Source of the DNA: Gongronella butleri
Taxonomy: Eukaryota > Mucoromycota > Mucoromycetes > Mucorales > Cunninghamellaceae
NCBI GenBank assembly: GCA_025201375.1
Contig: JAIWZP010000031.1
Span: 62,001 to 126,000, forward strand
Direction: 5' to 3'
Length of the DNA stretch: 64,000 nt
The notes under the pieces were generated by a model that ran no database searches, was not told the origin of the DNA, and worked only from the letters and a program-made list of their open reading frames with translations. How positions within the stretch are numbered: position 1 is the stretch's first letter; every line of letters starts with the position of its first letter. Shown here piece by piece: positions 58,655 through 64,000 of this stretch. Position numbers and translations under genes: made by a program.

Positions 58655-61600
58655 AAAAAGAAAAAAAAGTGAAAAAAAGAAGAAAAAGGAAAAAAGTATC
58701 AACTCTTTTTTTGCCCCCAAATGCTCATTCTTCCTTTTCAATGTAGACATCGAGGCGACGAATGTGCTCAAGAATCGACGTGCGCGCGAAGCTGCGGCGG
58801 CCGCGCAACGCAATCCTGTCATTGACGCGCTTGCCAAGGGCGACGTGTCACTGATGCGACCCAATGCGTCACCACTCAATGCGTCGTTGATGGCGTCGTC
58901 CGCGTCGCTTGAGACCGGCGAAGTTGATGAGAGCCAGTTTGCACTGCCGAATCTGGCGCCGTACTTGCAATTCAACCCACAGGTGATCCTGTACTCGACG
59001 CAACCGGCGACCAAGCGACTTGTGTTGCAAGCGATTAACCGTTCAATCCGCGAGATCATCGAGCCCGTTGTCGAGCGCTCGGTGGCGATTGCGGCCGTGT
59101 CGACGCGCGAGCTTGTGGCCAAGGACTTTGCCATGGAATCCGACGAGAACAAGATGCGCAAAGCGGCGCATCTCATGGCGCAGAATTTGGCAGGCAGCTT
59201 GGCCATGGTCACGTGCAAGGAGCCCTTGCGTCTGACGCTCATGACCAATCTGCGCAACATCTTGCTTGCCAATGGACTTGTGGACAATCTGGTTGAGCAG
59301 GCCGTGCATATGACTGTCTCGGACAACCTGGATCTTGTGTGTGCCGTCATTGAAAAGGCGGCCATGGAGAAGGTCACGCTTGAAGTGGATGAATGCTTGC
59401 TTGCGGCGTACACAACGCGCAAAAAGCACCGTGAGCAGCGCCCTGGGCAGCCGTACTACGATATGGATGTCCTTGCCGCATCGCGTTTCCCTACATCGCT
59501 GCCGGAGCCATTGCGTACCAAGCCCGATGGATTGCAACCCAACCAATTGCGTGTTTATGAAGATTTCAGCCGCATCTCGCGTGTGGCGCCTCCCCCTCCC
59601 GCCGGACCCGCTGCCGCTGCCGCCGCCGCTCAAGCCCAAGCCCAAGCGCAGGCCCAAGGCATGGGTGTTGATATGGGCCGCGCGTATGCAAGTGCCGTTG
59701 CAGGTGGAAATCCAACTGGGTTGCCAAGTGCCGTGACCGATGGCGCATCGGCGGCCGCCGCCGCTGCTGCCGCTGCCGCAGCTCTCGATTTCGATGTGCA
59801 GCAGCCGCCATTGGTACAATCCCAGCAGCAGCAACAGCAACAACAACAACAACAGCAGCAGCAACAGCAACAGCAACAACAGGGCATGGGTGGTGCCATG
59901 AGCCAGCAGCAACAAGTCAGTGCGCACCAGATTCTCGACCGCTTCACGCAGTACATGAACGAGCTGGACGCGCTCGTGTCCTCGTCGCAAGTCGCGCAAT
60001 ACGCCAATTTCCAATCGTTGCCGCCCATGCATGATATTGTCGTCATTTTGCGCCAGATCCCCATGCTCGCACACGCAAGCTTTGACAAGACGGAGGTGGC
60101 TCGCACGTTTGCTCAAAAGGTGGTCCAGGTCCTGTACAAAGCCGAGACCCAATTGGCACGCGAGATGTACGTTGTGCTTCTCGAGAATCTTTGTGAAGTG
60201 GCCCCCAATGTCGGTGCTCTTGTCACGCATTGGCTCACCCACGTGGATGATGAGCGCAAATACAATGTCCCCGTGGCCGTGGCATTGACAAAGGTTGGAT
60301 TGATCAACCTTATCGAGCAGGACCAGGTGCTTGCCATCCACATCGACCGTGGCCGTGCCAGTGCCATTGATTTCACCGCGCGCCTCATCTATTGCTGCTT
60401 GTTCAGCGAGGAACCCCCACTTGCCACTCGCCAAGATTTCGCCGCCTCCCTCGACGCATTTTCGCGTCTTCGCGGCAACGTCCCCGATAGCGTGTTGGTC
60501 CTTTTGGAAGAAATGCGCCGCAAAGCCGCCACACTTCAACAGCAACAACAACAAGGCCAGCAGCCTTTGCCTCCTTCTCAACAGCAACCGCAGCAGCAGC
60601 CTTTGCCCATGCCATTGGGTGGTCCCCAGCAACAGCAACAACAGCAACAACAGCAACAAGGCGGCTCCTTGCCTCCTTTGCCCTCTGTTGCTGCCATTGC
60701 GTCGTCCAACAAGGATCTTGACGAGCGTGAGCAAATGCAGATGCTGTTTGTCGAATGGGTGCATCTATTGCAACATCCAAACACCAATGACAAGGTCCAA
60801 CAGACATTCCTTATGCAATTGTCGCAGCAGCACATTTTCCAGTCCGACGACTCGACATCGCTCTTTTTCCGCGTGTGTGTCGAAGCGTCTGTGCAGCACG
60901 CCGTCAAATACAAGCAGGTGGCAGGATCCAACCAGATGGTCACGTACCAGCCCATTGATGCTCTCTCCAAGCTCTTGATTGGTCTGCTCTTGTGCCCCGC
61001 CGTTGCTGCGCCGTCCGCCCCCGGATCCATTGGTGGCGATGAAACCAACAGCATTACCAGTGGCAGCGGCACGCCCGTGGCTGGCAGCAGCGTTGTGGCC
61101 GCGGCAGGCAGCAGCAATGCCAGCAGCACCACTACCAGCAACGCCAACTCGCCCAGGCTCCAATCCGCAACGTCCAAGCTCACGCAATTCACAAAGTTCT
61201 TGTCCGTGGTCGTCCTCGTCTTGTCCCAGCACCACGAGCAGCGCCACCAGCAATTCGATCAACGGCCCTTCATGCGCCTCTTTGTCAGCCTCATCACTGA
61301 CCTGCACCTCGCAGAGCAATCGCTGCAGGGCGTCTATATCCCACTGTTGATCACCTTGGCAAATACCTTGCACACATTGCAGCCACTCTACTTTCCAGGA
61401 TTCACCTTTGCTTGGCTCCAGCTCATCTCACACCGCCACTTTATGCCCAAGCTGCTCCTGGCCGAACACCAAAAGGTAAACCCCCCTTCCTCATAAAAAC
61501 ACGAATGGTAGCCCACTTTTTACTCATTTTTTTTCTTTTTTTTTCAGGGCTGGCCCTCGTTTGAGCGCTTGCTGATCAATTTGTTCCAATTCCTTGTGCC

Positions 61601-62569
61601 GTTCTTGCGCAATGTCGAGCTAAAGGAGACGACGCGCTGGCTGTACCGCGGCACGCTTCGTGTGCTGCTCGTGTTGCTGCACGACTTCCCCGAGTTCTTG
61701 TGCGATTATCATTACAGCTTCTGTGACGTGATCCCATCGTCGTGCATCCAGCTGCGCAACTTGATCCTCAGTGCCTTCCCGCGCAACATGCGCCTGCCAG
61801 ACCCCTTTACCCCGAATCTCAAGGTCGATCTGCTCCCCGAAATCAAGCAGGCCCCGCGCGTGCTCTCCGACTATGAGCGCATCCTCGATGCCCACCAGCT
61901 CAAAAAGGACCTTGACAAGGCATTGCTCGACGACAACGACAAGACATTCCTCGACACCCTCGTCGACAAGCTCACCCTCAAGGACCAGCAGGATGGAAAG
62001 TACAATGTGCCCCTCATCAATGCTCTCGTCTTCCACGTGGGCGTCACAAGCATCGCGCAAAACATCCCGGGCAACCAAGGCGCAGCCATCGTCATTTTCC
62101 AACATTTGCTCGACGAATTGGACGCAGAAGGTAAAAACATTTAAAAAAAAAATGGCGTAGCGCGTCTCATTTTTGATTATTTTTTTTTTTTTTCCCTCAG
62201 GTCGCTACTTGTTTTTGAGCGCCATTGCCAATCAGCTGCGGTATCCCAACAGTCATACCTACTACTTTAGCTGCGTGCTGCTGTACATGTTTGCCGAAAG
62301 TGGCAAGGAGATTGTCAAGGAGCAAATCACACGCGTCTTGCTTGAACGCCTCATTGTCAACCGCCCCCATCCTTGGGGCCTGCTCATCACTTTTATCGAG
62401 CTGATCAAGAACCCCTCGTACAACTTTTGGAGCCACTCTTTCACCCGTTGCGCCGCCGATATTGAGCGACTCTTTGAGAGCGTCTCCAGGTAAAACACAA
62501 AAACAAAAAAAAAAAAAAAAATAGTCGTATCACTCATTTCCCTTTTCTTTTTTTAGATTTGCCACTTAG
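54591..62569 (+). CDS. NOT1: CCR4-NOT complex scaffold NOT1 (CNOT1)
   Basis: Eleven exons: 54591-54836, 55038-55314, 55388-55601, 55693-56053, 56151-56687, 56793-57058, 57140-58620, 58747-61475, 61548-62130, 62201-62489, 62557-62569; 2331 aa. Order: N-terminal HEAT region (to about 700), a MIF4G domain that binds CAF1 (about 920-1127: [36 protein letters not shown]), the CNOT9-binding DUF3819 region (about 1210-1370: [20 protein letters not shown]), an Ala/Gln-rich disordered stretch with polyQ near 1486, and the Not1 C-terminal superfamily (about 2035-2331: [39 protein letters not shown]). It scaffolds mRNA deadenylation and repression in the cytoplasm and nucleus. The last exon encodes only the final FAT plus stop. 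Intron 7 (58621-58746) is 126 nt with no stop and is read through in frame; its Lys-rich translation is absent from the family, so I take it as an intron. Confidence 0.96.
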
Positions 62570-62760
62570 ACGCACGGCCAACGAGGCCCCCAATGGATTG
62601 TACACGGCTCCATTTTTCATGACTTTTTTGCTTGGATCCCCCCTCTTTTTTTGATTTCGTTTTCGCTTTTTACATATTCATCGTTGAATTGGGTTTCATT
62701 GTCTTTTTTCTTTTGCTTTTTGTATCATACTTTTTTTTTATTTCCTCTCCACCTTTTGAA

Positions 62761-62766
62761 AATAAA
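62761..62766 (+). promoter_or_regulatory. AATAAA poly(A) signal, NOT1
   Basis: Canonical hexamer about 190 nt after the NOT1 stop, within a T-rich 3' UTR. Confidence 0.5.
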
Positions 62767-63039
62767 TGCAAGTCTTGACTGTTTGCAATTCCTTGTCTTC
62801 ATTGTAAAAAGTACAACAAATGAATGATTTCTCGAGAACAAGCGAATCCATCCGACATCGGACTTGCCATAAAGTGCAATAAATTTCAGGCAGCATCAAT
62901 TGGTTTCAAACTCGAGTCCCGCAGGACGCGATGAACGCCTATGGTGCCCTGGAAAGCCGTGGCTGCGCATGGAACACTATTTTCGATAAATAATTTTATA
63001 CGTACTCATTGTAAACTTGCAAAATTTTGAACACAGATG

Positions 63040-64000
63040 GTGCACGTGGGCGAGGAACAGGTGCGGGGTGAATCTCAGGAGCACTTTTATTGCGTCAACG
63101 CGTTCAAATCGCGTATTGCAAAAAAGCGAATTCTGTGAATGCCATTTAAGCGGGGGCTTTTTGAAAGCTTGTGAAATATTGCCACATGCATATGCATAGG
63201 CCCCATGGCACGTGAATCCACTTGGTTTTGACTCGTTGACGCGTCCCATTGGCGAGTCATCATCGATTATCGTGAATTTGGCTAAAATCGGCTTGTTTGC
63301 GATATTGTTGCACTTTTATCAGCCTTAACTTTTGTCAGCAACACGGGACCGCGACGCGCTTCAACTTTACTATTCGCATCAAACTGATTTCATAGAGCCA
63401 AACGCAAGTCAATCCAGGAAAAAGCAAAATAATTTCAACTTTTTGCATCTTACGCGTCCTTTGCATAATTTAATCTATTTGAACCCAGTTGCACTGCGTG
63501 CAAGCCAACGTGCTCAATGGATTGCCTTTGGTTTCGAGAGATTTGGTTCAGTACAAGCCCAGAAAAACGCGCTTTAGCATGTGTATTATTTTGGTCTGGC
63601 ACAACTCCCTTCCAAGCCACTGTGCCGCTTTGCTGAAATAATGAAAAAGTTGTCCCTTGTTGCGTAACATACGGCTCACCTGGTTTCCACAGATTTCATC
63701 CAAGAAAATGGTACTCAAAATGCAATAAAGCCGGAATTAATTTTGTTTTTCTGAATTAGCTTGCTTTTGGCTGCATTGGATCAGCTTGACGCAAGCAGCA
63801 AAGTTAAAGCGCATCGCGGCATTGTGCTGCTCTCAGAATTTCAGACTGATCAAAGAACGACAATATCACGAACAAGCTGATTTTAGCTAAATTCACGATA
63901 TTCGACGATTACTCGCCATTGAGACGTGTCAGCGTAACAAAACCAAGTGGATTCATATGCTATGGTGTCGATGCACGTAGGCAAGGCACAATTTCGCCGG
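63040..64000. repeat. Foldback element, copy 5, cut by window edge
   Basis: Left arm with CAAATCGCGTATTGCAAAA near 63106 and CTGTGAATGCCATTTAAGCGGG near 63133; TCATCGATTATCGTGAATTT near 63258. Right arm begins with TTCACGATATTCGACGATTACTCGCC near 63893 and continues past 64000. Internal blocks (TTGATGC... GCAAAGTTAAAGCGC near 63788) match the other copies. Closest in wording to copy 4. Confidence 0.78.

Noticed and set aside
59043..60764. 573-aa minus-strand frame opposite NOT1
   Set aside because: Antisense shadow of NOT1 with Leu, His and Gly runs from the polyQ/polyA parts. NOT1 is continuous on the plus strand.

Overview
The window is nuclear DNA of a filamentous or early-diverging fungus. 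The protein set is fungal: ESA1, RLP24, CTI6, RIM15, GID4, NOT1, a GPI-anchored chitin deacetylase, a Kre9/KNH-like wall protein and an AVT-type vacuolar amino-acid transporter. Genes are split by many short introns, most of them carrying long A or T runs right after the donor (gtaaaaaa...) or before the acceptor (...ttttttag). I reconstructed 66 introns in 17 genes. The intron style, chitin deacetylase and overall gene content fit Mucoromycota, perhaps the Absidia/Gongronella group, but that placement is inference. There are no bacterial operons, plasmid or phage features, and I saw no tRNA, rRNA or CRISPR.

Layout. 0.1-11.6 kb is gene-dense: a secreted GPI protein, RLP24, a foldback repeat, then ESA1 and a MEMO-family gene sharing a 225-bp divergent promoter, an LRR protein and a small GSKIP-like protein. 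11.6-16.9 kb has no gene and holds two short elements with TAGGG ends plus dozens of TACTGTA/TACAGTA motifs. 17-29.5 kb carries AVT transporter, MED21, PP1 catalytic subunit, CTI6-like PHD protein, a LETM1-domain protein and chitin deacetylase. 29.5-35.3 kb is repeat DNA: two foldback elements around a 19-bp minisatellite. 35.4-50.1 kb is a co-oriented minus-strand block: an unrecognised gene, a very large RIM15 kinase (about 3035 aa: PAS, zinc finger, split AGC kinase, response regulator), GID4 and an F-box protein. 50.1-54.6 kb is repeat DNA (a diverged direct repeat flanking a foldback copy). 54.6-62.6 kb is NOT1, the scaffold of CCR4-NOT. The end is a fifth foldback copy, cut by the window edge.

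How the genes relate. Most are housekeeping. Several act in nutrient and stress control in other fungi (RIM15, GID4, PP1, CCR4-NOT, Mediator, CTI6 in Rpd3L, AVT transporter), but the sequence gives no evidence that they are co-regulated.

What stands out: (1) a family of about 1.1-1.6 kb foldback elements in five copies; (2) two similar-length TAGGG-ended elements with different internal repeat motifs; (3) a TACTGTA-rich gene desert; (4) a 19-bp minisatellite with a near-palindromic core; (5) unusual splicing: four AAG acceptors, one GC-AG intron, a 4-nt first coding exon, an intron that interrupts PP1 just before a second possible stop, and several stop-free 3n introns. I did not find a convincing new multi-gene system. 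All exon limits were read by eye from reading frame and splice signals.
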